Assembly (NCBI GenBank): GCA_037176725.1
Contig: JAZBRS010000074.1
Span: 65,166,001-65,230,000 of the forward strand
Length of the DNA: 64,000 bases
DNA from: Posidonia oceanica
Lineage: Eukaryota > Streptophyta > Magnoliopsida > Alismatales > Posidoniaceae
Direction: 5' to 3'
The notes under the pieces are model-generated. The model was not told where the DNA came from and did no database searches. It saw nothing but the letters and a program-made list of their open reading frames with translations. Below, one piece after another: positions 22,914 through 35,226 of the stretch. Each line of letters opens with the position of its first letter. The first letter of the stretch is position 1. The translations under genes and the position numbers were made by a program.

Positions 22914-24872
22914 CTAAGGTGTTGTCAGCACTGCGCCTATGCCTCGACCCTTCTTGTTCACAGCACCATCGAAGTATAACTGCCACTGCTCTTGATCTTT
23001 AGGGTCTTTCTCCTCAGAGTCCTCCATTGCAAAGAGAATATCTTCATCTGGGAACTGTGTCTGGAGTGGCTGGTATTCAAGCAGAGGGAAATTGGCAAGA
23101 TGGTCTGCCATAGCTTGGCCCTTCATAGACTTCTGAGTGACAAAGGTGATGTCGTACTGAGACAATAGCACCTGCCACTTAACACATCTGCCTACCATGG
23201 CCGGCTTTTGAAAGAGGAACTTGATAGGATCATGCCAGCACAAGAGCTGAACTGGGTATGCCATCATGTAATGCCTTAATTTCTGTGCAGCCCAGACAAG
23301 AGATAGGCAGGTCATCTCTATTGTACTGTACCTGGCTTCGCCTTCATTGAACTTCTTGCTCAGGTAATAAATGGCGCACTCCTTTCTACCTGACTCATCA
23401 TGTTGGTCCAAGACGGCACCCATGGAATGCTGCATGGTAGAAAGGTAGAGAAGCAAAGGTCTCCCTGGTGTGGGGGGAACCAAGACAGGAGGCTTGATCA
23501 ACAGCTGCTTGATCTTGTCGAATGCAGCTTGGCACTTCTTGCTCCAATCAATCTGTGCATTCTTCTTCAGGAGCTTGAATATTGGCTCGCAGATGGGCGT
23601 AAGCTGTGCAATGAAGCGACTGATATATTGTAAACGCCCTAGCAGGCCCCTGACCTCCTTTTCAGTCCTAGGGGGTGGCATATCCACGATGGCTTTTGCC
23701 TTCATCAGGTCCACTTCAATCCCCCTTTGGCTAACAATGTAGCCCAGAAGTTTGCTAGAAGACACCCCGAATACACACTTGTTGGGGTTGAGGTGCAGCT
23801 TATACTTTCTCAGGCGGTCAAAGAGCTTCTTCAAACAGGCAAGGTGATCCTCAGGCTCTTTGGTTTTGGCGATCATATCATCTACATAGACCTCCGCTTC
23901 TTGGTGCATGAGGTCATGGAAAAGTGCAATCATAGCCCTCTGATAGGTTGCGCCAGCATTCTTCAGTCCAAACGGCATAACCTGGTAGCAGAAGACTCCC
24001 CAGGGGGTGATGAATGAGGTCTTTTCCATGTCTTCTTCTGCCATTTTGATCTGGTTATATCTAGAGAAGCCGTCCATAAAGGAAAGCATCTTGTGACCCG
24101 CTGTATTGTCGACCAGGACGTCAATGTGAGGCAAAGGGAAATCGTCCTTGGGACTCACCTTGTTTAGGTCCCTATAGTCGATACAAATCCGGACTCGGCC
24201 ATCTTTCTTGGGCACAGGTACAATGTTTGCTAGCCACTCAGGATAAAGGACGACCTTCAGGAAATTGACTTTGTGCTATTTCATGATCTCTTGTTTGATC
24301 ATAAGCAGCCACTGCGGTCGCCATCTTCTCAGTTTCTGCTTTACTGGCTTGGCATCTGGATTCAAGGGCAGGTTGTGCACCATTATCTCTACATCAAGGC
24401 CGACCATATCTTCGTAGCTCGAGCCGAAGACATCCGCATAATCTTTTAGGAATGCGATGAACTCTGCTCGGGCCTGGGGTGACAACTGGGCACTGATACG
24501 AACCTCTCTGGCTTCCTCAGCTGTGCCGATATTAACAACCTCTGTTTCTTCTTCAACATGGAGATTGGGGCCTTCTAGATTGTCGTCATAAGGCCGGAAC
24601 TCGGGCAATGGTTCATCATTCTCATCTTCGCTCGTATCATCCTCCTCTCCATAGGCAATAAGTTCTGAGAGGATCTTATGCTCAAAAGTAGGGTTTGTGA
24701 TGTCGAAAGAGCGTATATGTTCTGCTGCCTGGCCCTGGTGACGCTTCAGGATGGTCACGCTTACTCGAGTGTTCTTGTAGCCTCGGTGCGCGACCTCCGT
24801 CCTGGCAACTTCCTCTACCTGCTCTGGCCTGACTGACTCTGCTAAGCGCTCTGCTGATTCTGTCAATGACAC
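22914..24872 (-). pseudogene. pol: Reverse transcriptase and RNase H, element A pol (two stops)
   Basis: Acidic linker, then RT: VGLD-MVHNLPL, VPKKDGRVRICIDYRDL, DDFPLPHID, MPFGLKNAGATYQRAM, and the catalytic YVDDMI (near 23875-23890). After it come the connection region and the first RNase H (YYLSKKFNEGEARYS) and the start of the second. One frame covers the whole segment with TAG stops only at 24276-24278 and 22914-22916; element B has Gln at both sites. The RT active site is intact. Role: copying element RNA into DNA in cytoplasmic particles. Confidence 0.9.
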
Positions 24873-26994
24873 TGCTGATGGCGCTGCTGCTGAGGCTGTT
24901 GATAACTCTGTTACTAATGCTGCTTTCAGCTCTGTTACCGTCTAGACTATTGGTTCAGTTGCTGCTTGTGCTGCTAATGCTTCCTCCCCCGCATTCTCTA
25001 GTGTACTTGCGGAGGGTATGCTGGACTGGCGGCTGATCTGGGCACTGCCGCTTGCTACATTGCCTGAGTGGGGGCATGTGCTGCACAAACCACCTAGACC
25101 CACCTTGTGGTTGCAGAGTGATGAGCTCATCTGGTCTAGGGGAGTCCGCCGCTGCTGAGTCTTCTTCCAAGACCATGATAGAGGCATGGTCTTCCTACGG
25201 GGGAGGGTCCGTAACCACGGCTTTCCCTTTCCTTTCCGCAGTTTGGTGCTCTGCCAGGTCCTCTACTAGCGACTTGAGCTGTTCCTAGTATAGTAGCTCT
25301 AAGTCTCCCATCCATGAATCGACCTGAGCTTCTACCGCCACTCCTTCCTCCTCATCCGAGAGTGAGTCGACGTAGTAGGCGCCGGGGGCCTGCGGTTCTG
25401 GCCCGGCTACTAGATGTACTACCGTGCTGGATGTTTGCATTGTCTGGCCTGCGGGCGTGCCTGATTGCGGCGGCTTCAAGATCGGAGATCCAAACAGATC
25501 GGTCAGTGGGGCCGCAGATGGGTGCGCTGCCAGGGTCACTGCTGCAGTTGGAGGGTAGGCAAAGGTGCTCTTCTGAGAGCCCAATGGTTGGGAAGCTGTG
25601 TTGCTCAACTGGACCTCTACATCTAGTAGTGACAGTGAGGGTGCGGCCTTTGACGCCATGGGGGCCTGCCACGAGAGTTGCTGCTTTGCGGCAGGAAGAT
25701 GTGTAGTGGATGGTGCCGGCTGCATTCTTTGTGATGCGGCTGCTGAAGTGGGCCGAGTCGTGCTGCTGGCTGAATTGGCTGACTGTCCCTCTAGAGAGGG
25801 TGACAGCTGTATTGATGTGACTGCGACCGTAAGTAGACTAGCTGACTGTGCCTGAAGGGGTGTCCTTGACTTCTGAGCTGCCGCTGCTGCTGGTGCTTGT
25901 GATGTTGATGTGGCTACAGAAATGTGAAAGCTTGTCAGTCCTACCACAGGGCCTGCTAGGTTGACTACTGTATCTATTGAGGGTAGGGCCAAACAAATCG
26001 ACCGGGGTGCCTCTGAGCTGATCAGAGCTTTGCCACAGGTTTGGACTGCCTCTACTGCGCCAGACTGCTCCTCATCCGAGTAGTAGTCCTCAATGCAGAC
26101 CCAATCTTTTGCCGGCACTGCGGCTTGACCATCAATTGATCCCAGAATACCTGCACTGGTGAAGTTAGTGAGGTCCCTGGGGATGACCGTCTTCTGATTC
26201 TTCAGTTGAAACCAGTCATCTTCGTTGGGCTTGGGCTCGTAACTGAGGCCTTCTGATTTCCTCCGCTCCTTTGCTACGATCGGCTCTGCGATCCCCTGGC
26301 CGTGACACCCGAGCGATGTGCCCTTAACATAACCCCATCTGTGACATACATTCTCGACCATTCGAAAGGGGTTATTGTAAACGGCCAAGGAGTTGACGCG
26401 TTCAAGATCAGGAATGAAGTTAACCGGTTCACACCGGTTAACGTGATACAAAGCATCGGAGGTTTCAAGGTCAAAAGGGACGGTTTGCGAAGAGACGGGG
26501 GAGACTGCCTCGATCCGCTCCTTCTCAAAGTTCTCTGCCATGACGACAATGACATCGTCGTCGTGGTAGTACTTTATCATGCGATGGAGGGTCGAGGGGA
26601 GGACCTGATGCTTGTGGAGCCAAGGGCGCCCAAGCAGGAAGTTAAAATTTGGCTTCAAGTCGACGACATAGAATTCTACATCGAATACGACCAGGCCAAT
26701 AGCAAGAGGAATAATCAGGATTCCAAGAGCGTCATGGTGGGTATTGTCAAAAGCTGTCATTCCTTTTATAGCTGGTGTGATATCCTCGGCTTTGAATCCG
26801 AGCTTTGTTGCAGTACGTAAGGGGCAAACATTAAGGCCTGACCCGTTATCAACCAGCATAAGAGGAATGCAAAAGTTTTTGAACTGAACCGTGACGAACA
26901 AGGGTTGGTTGTGATTAATCCCCGCTGGAGGCAGTTCATCACTAGTAAAAGAGATGATCTGAGGCTCCGCAATCATCCCTACCATGCCTTCCAA
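24873..26994 (-). pseudogene. pro: Aspartic protease, G-patch-like motif and Ala/Ser-rich linker, element A
   Basis: Protease core LVDNGSGLNVCPL, where the catalytic Asp is followed by Asn-Gly instead of Ser/Thr-Gly, and the later LLGRPWLH. About 90 residues further on, WGYVKGTSLGCHGQGI has the Gly spacing of a G-patch, an RNA-binding motif found after protease in some retroelements. A long low-complexity linker rich in Ala, Ser, Pro and Gln then leads to RT. Open from 26994 to a TAG at 25285-25287 (CAG in B). A frameshift and more stops lie between 25285 and 24873. Role: cuts the polyprotein. Confidence 0.85.
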
Positions 26995-27012
26995 GGCTGA
27001 AGGCTCAATAGT

Positions 27013-30000
27013 CTAGGACACATGGGCAGCTTGGAACACACGAAGAAAAGCTTCGCGGTGTTCGGCAGAGGTGTGTATTAGGTCCCAAATGGAAATATCG
27101 GCTCTAACCTTCTTAAGCTGGGAGGTAATGTCAGCCTTAGCTTGGTTCTTCTTGGCAGTAGGAGGGGTGGCTTTGGTGGCAAGCTCTAAAGGGACAGTCA
27201 CAGGGGGTTGGCTATAGGCCTGGCTTGCTATAGGTTGGGCAGAGGTTTGGCCTACTATGGGTTGGCTAGAGGCCTGGTCTGCTATGGGTTGGCTAGAGGG
27301 TGGGGGCATAGCGGGTTCTGGATAGTTTGGCCTAACCGTTGGTGCTGGGGGTCTGTAGACCCTCCCCGATCGTGTTACTTCTGCACACATTTCTGTGGCG
27401 TAGCTGTATGGTATGCGATGGGTGTCTTGAGTTAAATCAATAACCATAGGAGCACGTGCTACGAGCACAGGAGGAGCTACAGGGGTGCCTATTGGATACT
27501 GGGGAGAGAGGTAAGGTTGTTGGGGAGGGAAGGCAGGGGTTGGCTGAGGTCTGCTTAAAAGGTGTACGGGGGATCCTAACTGAGGCCATCCTAAGAGATG
27601 GACAGGGGATCTAGGCTGGGCCCTAGCTAGGAGGTGTACAGGGGGTTGAGCCTGAGGAAGCACAGCAGGGGGCGTGAAGGAGCGCTCTGGCCTGGCACGC
27701 GGTCGGATCATGTGAACTCCCGACTCAGAGTCGGCAACAGTCGCAAGATAAAGATCAACAGGAAAGGGCTCAGAGATATTAGAGATGAGCCCAGAAGGGT
27801 CAACTACGGATGTAGTAGGCTCAGAAGGGAAAAGAGAGTGAATTCTTGAGGTTCCCGCACCTCCCGGATAAGAGTGCTCCGGTAGAGGTTGGCGGACGAT
27901 GTTGGAATGAGGAGGAAAAGATGAAAGAGCAGATGCATGAGTGGGTGTATGAGCGGATGCCTCGTAAGTGTTGATCACAATCATTCTCGATTCGATCAAG
28001 TCCTGAATAGCATTCCGCAGGGTGAAGCAATCGTCCGTCGAATGCCCGACGCTTCGATGGAAATTGCAAAAGAGGTTTGCCTTATACCAATACGGTAAGG
28101 GATTTGGGGGCGGGCGAACCTCCGGGAATCTCAGGAGCGATGCAACCTTTGGCAAGATGGCCATCAGTGGTTCCACCAGTGGGGCGAACTTCCGCTTCTC
28201 AGTGGGTGGCCGTCTTTGCCTCGGGTATGAGCCTTGCTGAACCGGTGCGGTGGGATAGACCGGTTGAGCGGTGGTGGTGATCTATGGTGTGGGTGGATTC
28301 CTAAGTGCAGGAGCATACACCATCTGAGCTGGGGCAGGCCGAGACGGCAGGTGAACAGGTGCAGCAGGGGAATCGATGAATGCAACAGCAGTCTTCAGAG
28401 AGTCTTTCTTCTTGGGACGATTGTTGTTGCTACCGCTGTTGTTGTTGGAGGTGCTGCTGTTGGCGTTGTTACTGCTGATCGCGGCATACTTAGTGAACGT
28501 AGAGAGAGCAGGGAAGTTGCCACTCCGCAACGAACTCTCCACGCGCGCTCCAGCTCGGATTAGTGTTGCAAAAGTAGTGACTGGTTGGATGCTAAGCAGA
28601 GCCCCGAGAGATGGCTGCGCCCCCTTGATAACGATCTCAATAGACTCCTCGTCAGAGGGTCTATCTCGGACTTGTGAAGCAAGGGCGCGCCAGCGGCCAA
28701 CGTACTCCCCGAACGGCTCGCTGGGATTCTACTTGGTTGCGACCAGGTCCGCGCGCTTTGGGACTAGGTCGAGGTTGAAGGAATATTGTTCCAGGAATGC
28801 CTGACTGAGGTCGTTCCAAGTCTTGATGGCTGACATATCAAGTGAGGTGAACCACTTGAGTGCCGGCCCAATCAAGCTCTTCTGGAACAGGCAGATCAGC
28901 AACCTCTCGTCAACCTGGAGCTGAGCGAGATCATCGCAATACGCCTTCAAATGTGCTATGGGACAGCCCCTACCATTATATTTGTCAAAGTCTGAGATTT
29001 TAAACTTCGGAGGGAGTATCGCCTCTGGAAAGCAACAGAGGTCCCGGAACTGGTAGGTCTAGTGCTCGGTACCCTGCACTAGTCGTAGTGCCTTCTCCAA
29101 GACGTCCATCCTGTTATTGATGGGGTCTGGATTTGATGCCGCAAGAGAGGGATCGGTAGGGAGTGAGCACATACGCCGAGTGGGTCGCACCTAAGTGCTC
29201 CTCCGGATCTACCATAGCGTCACCTGGTGGAACAACGGGATGGCCGGTGTATCCGTGCGCTGGAATAGTGTATGCTAGAATGTATGTAGGGTTCTGGACC
29301 AGATGCAAGGGAGGAGGATAAATGACATGCTGTGCAGTGGAAGGTGTAGTGTGCTGGAGCATCAGTTGCTACCCAGGCGGGGTGCCAGACAGTGAGCCAA
29401 TGGGGTACTGTGCTCCAACCAGCCTGAAGGACTGGCCACCAGGGGGCGGAGGTGCATGCTGTGCTATGTGTTGTGCTGTGGGAGGCGGCAATCGGGCCCC
29501 CATCGTCGGAACCGTGAGCAGTTGAGACGATGGTCTAGGCGGAGGTGTAGTGGCAAATGTATGATATGCAAGAGCTGGCCGCAAGGGAATCTCAGGAATG
29601 AAGGAGGGACGAACCGATAGAGGCATGCCCTGCAGTCTCTAGGCGAGCTCCATCAGGTGCTGGTACTGTGCCTCAGGCGTCCCACCAGCAGGAACATTGA
29701 AGTGCAGTGCCGGCAAGGGATGAGAAGCAAGTGGCACGGACACAGACTGTCCGGGAGAAACAGGTCCTACAGTAAGAGTCGCAAAAGCGGCAGAAGGGGC
29801 GTCAATGGTGACGTATCCCTGGGATGGAGGGGTCAAAGGCGTCTCCAGAACGCGAGTGACGGTCACCAAGATGGACTCGGCGACCGGATCCGGAGGGGTA
29901 GATGTTTGCCAATGCCCCGGGACGAACTGGGATACTAGAGGCGTTAGGGGGGAAACCCTGGCGTCACAGGAGGCACAAAGGGAACTGAAGGGGCAACCGG

Positions 30001-30066
30001 AGGGGCCGAGGCGGAAACTCCCTCCGTGACAAGAGTAAGAAGAGGCTAACTAACGTACAGGGCCAT
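27013..30066 (-). pseudogene. gag: gag polyprotein, element A (broken)
   Basis: Start at the ATG at 30066 (Met-Ala). In order: Pro-rich N-terminus with a stop at codon 7; YQHLMELA; Pro/Gln-rich stretch with a TAG at 29369-29371; capsid core with YCDDLAQLQ, ALKWFTSLDM and FLEQYSFNLDLVPKR (28729-28950); an Asn/Ser-rich stretch (28400-28480); zinc motif FCNFHRSVGHSTDDC (C-X2-H-X4-H-X4-C) and a Pro-rich C-terminus in the last open segment (27013-28176). Several frameshifts separate the segments. Role: forms the particle and packages RNA. Confidence 0.85.
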
Positions 30067-31538
30067 TGCTGACTGAGATGCGTGAGGATAGGGCTGCGAC
30101 AGGGAAAAAGAGGACGAGTCCTAGTAGGAGCTATCGTCGCAAAAGCGGATAGCTCAGAAGGGAATGGTCGCGAACAAAGGTCGCAACAGGGGTGTCAGTA
30201 GGGGACAGTACTCAAGCTCCAGCAAGGGAACTCGCTTATCGATCTCTGCTGACACAAACAGAAACAAACAGGGATTAGAAACTGAAAGAAAGATGCAAAT
30301 GTGTTAAGTTAATGGCATGAATGATATGTATGCTTTCTAGCATGCTCTCCCTCACCAATCTAGTGTATCCTAGTAGGTAGTCTACTTCGGGTACTCACAG
30401 GTGTACGGGTCACCGACTCAGGTCAGAAAAAGTAGGTCCCCTGTCCAAATCCTAGCCAAAGCTCAGGTAATAATAGGGTGGTGCGTTGGTGGCCCTAACC
30501 CCGCCAAAGCGTGGGTAGTACCCTCCACTAGCACCGACACGACCCCTGGACAAGGGGGGACAGACCGACTGACTTGGGCCATGCCAAAAGCAGTGGAACA
30601 AGAGGTCGGGACCGTCCTTCGCAGACTAATAGGTGGACTCAGATAAGAGGATGCACGCCCTATATGTTGCTTATGCAAATGATTAGAGTTTTTTATCTTG
30701 CGTGTTTTATTAACTCAAAGGGGGTGCAGGTTTGTTGAGGTCTCTAGTTGCTCCTAGAACTTCTTTTTACTTGCCATTTTTAGTTAGCCATAGGGAAAGC
30801 AATCAGTCTCTACTATCCTAGACATGGCATGTGCAAAAGGGAAGAAAATCAACCAGATATGGCAGGCAAACAACATACATCATTGCAAAAGGCAAGTGCA
30901 TGGCATGTGCAGGTGTTTGTGAGCATAATAGTGAAGGGAAAGCATTCATCATATCAAAAGGCATATATACTGGGCATGTGCGTGTATAGTGGCATAGCAA
31001 GTGTGTAAAAGAAGCATTCATCACCCAAAAAGCATGTATTGTTGCCAAGCAAGTATGTAGACATGCATTATGCGAGAAATAAAGCAGTAATAAGCCAATA
31101 GATAAAGAAGGTAAAGACAGGTAAGCAGTAAAACAAATAAGAACAGAGCAAAGGATAAAGCAAGTAAACAAGCAAGAAAGCTAAAGCAGGCAAAGCAGAG
31201 CAAACAACAAAGCATGCCAAGGCGAAGCAGGTGCAAAACCTAAGCAGAGTTGCCATAATGCGATTCGCTAGGAGTTGGCACAGAGGAGCAAACAAACAGG
31301 CAAACAAAACACAGAGGCAGACAAAGACGCAAAATTCAAGCGAGCAAAAGCCAAAAGCGAAAGCCGGAGTCTTGTATCCCCAGCGGAGTCGCCACTGTCG
31401 ACTTCGCTGGGAAAAGTAGATAGGCAGGCAAGCAAGCAAAAGCAAGGCAAAGGGCGTAAGGCAAACAAAGACACAAAGGCAAGCAAAGATGCAAAAGCAA
31501 GCGAGCGAAAAGCCAGAATAAAAGTCGGAGTGCGAGTC
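30067..31538 (-). other. 5' untranslated leader of element A
   Basis: No gene seen. It holds the conserved leader block shared with C and D (about 30470-31050), and a run of T-rich minus-strand sequence ending in CAGCAG (AG ends at 30249 or 30246), which resembles a 3' splice site before gag. Next to the primer binding site, units of about 150 bp are repeated (31241-31557). Confidence 0.65.
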
Positions 31539-31557
31539 TCCCCAGTGGAGTCGCCAC
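31241..31557 (-). repeat. Repeated primer-binding-site units in the leader of element A
   Basis: Two clear tandem units of about 150 bp, ending in PBS-like sequences near 31380-31396 and 31539-31556. Both are preceded by AAAGCCGGAGT-like words and by runs of GCAAGCAAGC-type sequence. A third, decayed PBS-like site lies near 31245-31262. Confidence 0.65.
31539..31556 (-). other. Primer binding site of element A
   Basis: Minus strand TGGCGACTCCACTGGGGA, one base after the 5' LTR end. Identical to the 18 bases in element C (59974-59991). Sites of this kind are reported for Tat/Ogre elements and assigned to tRNA-Arg; I did not check a tRNA. Confidence 0.85.
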
Positions 31558-32138
31558 TGTAGTAATCTTGGTGTTCAGATCGTCCATGCACACTGCCAAA
31601 GCTCGTGTGCACCGATCAGAATCAGGTTCACAATTAGCAGCTGTGTCCGAGAAGGAAGATTTAACTCAAAAACACTTAAAAAAGGGAAAAAAGGAAAGGA
31701 AAGAAGGAGATAAGACAAATCAGAGTCGCCACCGTGTCTATTAAGTCGGGAGACAAGGAAAACCGGAGAAATGCATGGATAAACACGCAAAACCAAACAA
31801 AAGATGCAATGCGATGCAATGCAAATGAAATGAGATGCAAATGATGTGACTTGTGCCTAGGATAAGGGCAATATGGTCATTGCGGGCCAAGAGAATGGGC
31901 AAGGACTCCAGTTACGTGCGGGGAAGGTGTTAGGCACCCCCGACACGCCCGAGAATCGGTCTTTCTAGGCTTACACTCGTATACGCAGGGAAATGCATAC
32001 TTTGAATGCTTAAGTGCCATGAATACCTAATTAGATGCTCATAGGTGTGCTCTAAGTGATGGAAAGCGTGCAAGGAATTAAACGTGCAATCTAAGCACTC
32101 AGCAACGCTGTCTGTGTTTCGAACCGAGCAAATCCTGG
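31558..32138 (-). mobile_element. Element A 5' LTR, part left of element B
   Basis: Starts on the plus strand TGTAGTAATC as at 10791, and matches the A 3' LTR until the insertion of B at 32139. Contains the PBS-like GGTGGCGACTC (about 31720-31735, minus strand) and half of the conserved block. Confidence 0.9.
32134..32138. repeat. Target-site duplication of element B, left copy (CCTGG)
   Basis: CCTGG just before TGTAGACACC; repeated at 52499-52503 after the 3' LTR of B. The uninterrupted site is visible in the A 3' LTR near 11380, where the flanks are contiguous. Confidence 0.95.
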
Positions 32139-35100
32139 TGTAGACACCCCATTCTGACAACCTGGAAGCTGGTAGTTCTCTTTTGCAGGCTCGTGTGGTC
32201 TCTGGATTGGTATTCCCTTTTCAAACCCATTTCCTAGCCCATTTCCAAACCCAAAACCTCACCTAAACCCTAGAAGTCTTTACCAAGCCTTCTTGCAATT
32301 TTCACAACACTTCTAGGCCCAAACCTAAGCCCATTTGCAGCTTATGCCACCTAAGTGTGTTGGACGTTGGAACAGGCAGCGTCCAACGTTGGACGCGGCC
32401 TGTGCTAGCGTCCAACGTTGGACGCACTCTGGTCTGGCATCCAACGTTGGACGCGCTCTGGTCTGGCGTCCAACGACTCTAGTGCAACAGCGGCAGCTCC
32501 GCCCCCTTCCGCTCACCGCCCGTCCACTCCACCGCCTCCCCACACTTACTACCCGTCCCTTCCTTCGCTCCACGCCAGCCACTACCTTCCAACCTCACTA
32601 ACTACCCATCTCCTCCATATCAGCCCAAAACCCACCCTCTAAGCCCTCACTGACAGGCCTGACTTTCGCCGGCCGTGTCAGCCAGTGCCTTGCCTCCGCC
32701 GCTCTCCTGCCAATGCCCACACCTTCCTCTGACATACCACATGGACCTCACACACTCACCCGCACCTGCCAGCACCTGGGTTTGTTAGAATTTGGCCTGC
32801 AAATCCCGCTGTCAGCACCCAAACCCATGCAAGCTTCAACAAAACCAGCAACTTCAAGCCAATGCCACTCTCACCACACAAAGCCTACGAGAGAATTTTC
32901 ACTTCCGAGAGCAAGAAGCGACTCCCATCTTCGTCTGCAACCAGCTGCAAGCTCCTCCGGTGCTCCAAGCAGCTCAGGCAAGCCCACTGAATTTGCTGCC
33001 GTGCACACACCTGCAACTCTGGTGAACGAGGTGGAGCCGGCCTTCCAGCCCGCGAAACGGTAAGCCCCCTATCCCACTATGTCGTGCATGCATGGTAGTA
33101 CGTGTCCATGAACTTTTTACAAGTTTTTACTTCCTTTTGGATGTGATTCACATCCAAGAGGAAGTTCAGTGTGCGTTGGACGTGGCATAGGCCCGCGTCC
33201 AACGGCCTGCTTTGCTCTGCCTTCATCTGAATGCTTTCCATGCCTTTTCCTTGCATGCCTATTTGCAAACATATGCTATTTGCCTCCTTTTAATTCTCTC
33301 TGATGTTATACCACGTTTTTAACTTGTTCCATGCATGTTTGATTGCTTTTTGCATGCTTAATGATCAGTTTGTCTCCTGCTTGTGTTGGACGCTAGAGTG
33401 AGCCACGTCCAACGTTGGACGCTGGTTCACCTAGCGTCCAACGTGTCTGCTTGCTGTGCTTTGCTTCCATGCCTACTCCATGCATACTTTTGATGTTATA
33501 ATCTCTTCCATGCCTAGTTAGAGATGTCTGGCCCCTATGGCAACCATGCTTAGGTTTGCTAGGATTTTACTAAGTTGTTTATTTCTTTTTGCAAGTCATA
33601 AGCTTTCTCCTCTTATGCATGCCTTCTTTTATCTTGCCTCCTTGTAATAAATGCTTGCCATGTTTGTTGTGCATGCTCCTGTTAGTTCCCTACATGCCTT
33701 TAAAGTGTTTGCATGCATCTAGGTGGGGTAGAGCTGAGCTCCCCCTTTAGAACAGGTGAGTCTGCTGATCTGGGTCGTTGGACGCCAGAGCCTTCAGCGT
33801 CCAACGTTGGACGCTGTTGGCTCCAGCGTCCAACGACCTGGCTTGTCATGCATTTGTTTAAAGCTTGTATGCCCTTCTGTTCTCTTTGCTTGCATGTCTC
33901 CTATGTTCTTATGCATGTTTAGCTTCAGTAGCAACTGTTCTATTATTTTAGTTAATTTATTTGCTTGTTTAAGCATGTTTTTTGTGTGCTGTGCCTCCCA
34001 GAGCGTTGTACGCTGCTGGTGTTGGCGTCCAACCTGGTTGTGCCTCTGGCCTGGCACTTAGCACAGGTAAGGCCTCTTTGATTTTATTCTGTGATCCTTT
34101 GCCTGTATGCTACCCATGCTTGCTTGTCTGCCTCTTTGTTCATCTCCAGAACCCCAAATGCATGCACCCATTTTTATTTTGCTTTTGTATGCTTCTTTTC
34201 TCCCCTCTGCCTTCTGTCCTTGTTGGACACCAGCCTCTCTAGCGTCTAACGTTGGACGCCCAGCCTACAGGTGTCCAACAACCTGCTAGATTGAATCTTG
34301 GATTCTCGTTGGCTCCTTGCTCTGATTCCTCTTCTATCTTTTTGTTGGGATAGATCTGCATGTCTAGCACCCATGTAGCCGCACATTTGCATCTGTATTG
34401 TATTCATATAGCTAGAATGCATTGTTTTTTAAAAAATTTGCATGTTGTCTGTCTGCAGCAGGTGTTGGACGTCGGCTCTGCCAGCGTCCAATGTTGGACG
34501 CTGGTGTTGCCAGCGTCCAATACCTGCAGATGGCTGACAGCCGTTTTAAAATGCAGATTTCGTTTCGCTCGCCTTTTCTCACATTTTATCGCTTCTTTGG
34601 CTTGCTGCAACCCCAATGCATGTTACCCACCCCTTTGTTTTGATTTCGCACCCCACTTTGCCTTGTTTTGCGCACTTTACCTTGTTTTCTGTGTTTTGCA
34701 TCGCTTTTCCGCTCCTTTGCATGATTTTCTACCCCCCTTTGCATCGCTTTTTGCTTTCGACATCGTTTTCCGTGCCTTGCTTTATTTTCTGTATTATCGC
34801 ATCATTTTCTGCACCTGTTTTACTTTATTGCTTGTATGTCGCTCGCATTGCTTGATTTTCCCGTCGTTTTGTTTTATCGCTTGCATTCGCATATAGGGTC
34901 GTGATGCTTACTGCTTAAGAGTTCTCACGAACCAGGGTCCGCCCAGTTCGGAACACTAGCAGCGTGGCTGAGCACTTAGATAGCATGTTTATTTCCCTTG
35001 CATAATAGGTAAGCATTTAAGGCATTAGGCTAGCAATTCCCTACATAAGCGCGAGATTGCCTAAGAAAGATCGACTCTCGGACGTATCGGGGGTGCCTAA

Positions 35101-35226
35101 CACCTTCCCCGTGCATAACAAGAGTCCTTGCCCTTTCTCTTGGCTCGCATCGACCTTTCCCTTATCCTAGGCCTGAGTCATAGCATAGCTTGATAGCGTA
35201 GCATAGCTTAGCTTATCCTTGCATCC
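32139..35226 (+). mobile_element. Element B 5' LTR, 3' end deleted
   Basis: Matches the B 3' LTR (49096 onward) up to about 35226, then passes straight into the middle of gag. About 250 bp of LTR end and the whole leader are lost. Contains the GC-rich stretch (32490-33060), a possible 5' splice site (GT at 33060), the dyad modules, and the conserved block (about 34895-35165). Confidence 0.9.
32360..34520 (+). repeat. 56-bp double-dyad modules in B 5' LTR
   Basis: A double-length module of 114 bp (32360-32473, four hairpin units joined by CG). Intact 56-bp modules at 33386-33441, 33778-33833, 34223-34278 and 34465-34520. Two modules are shortened here (near 33174-33205 and 34002-34036) compared with the 3' LTR. 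Confidence 0.9.
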
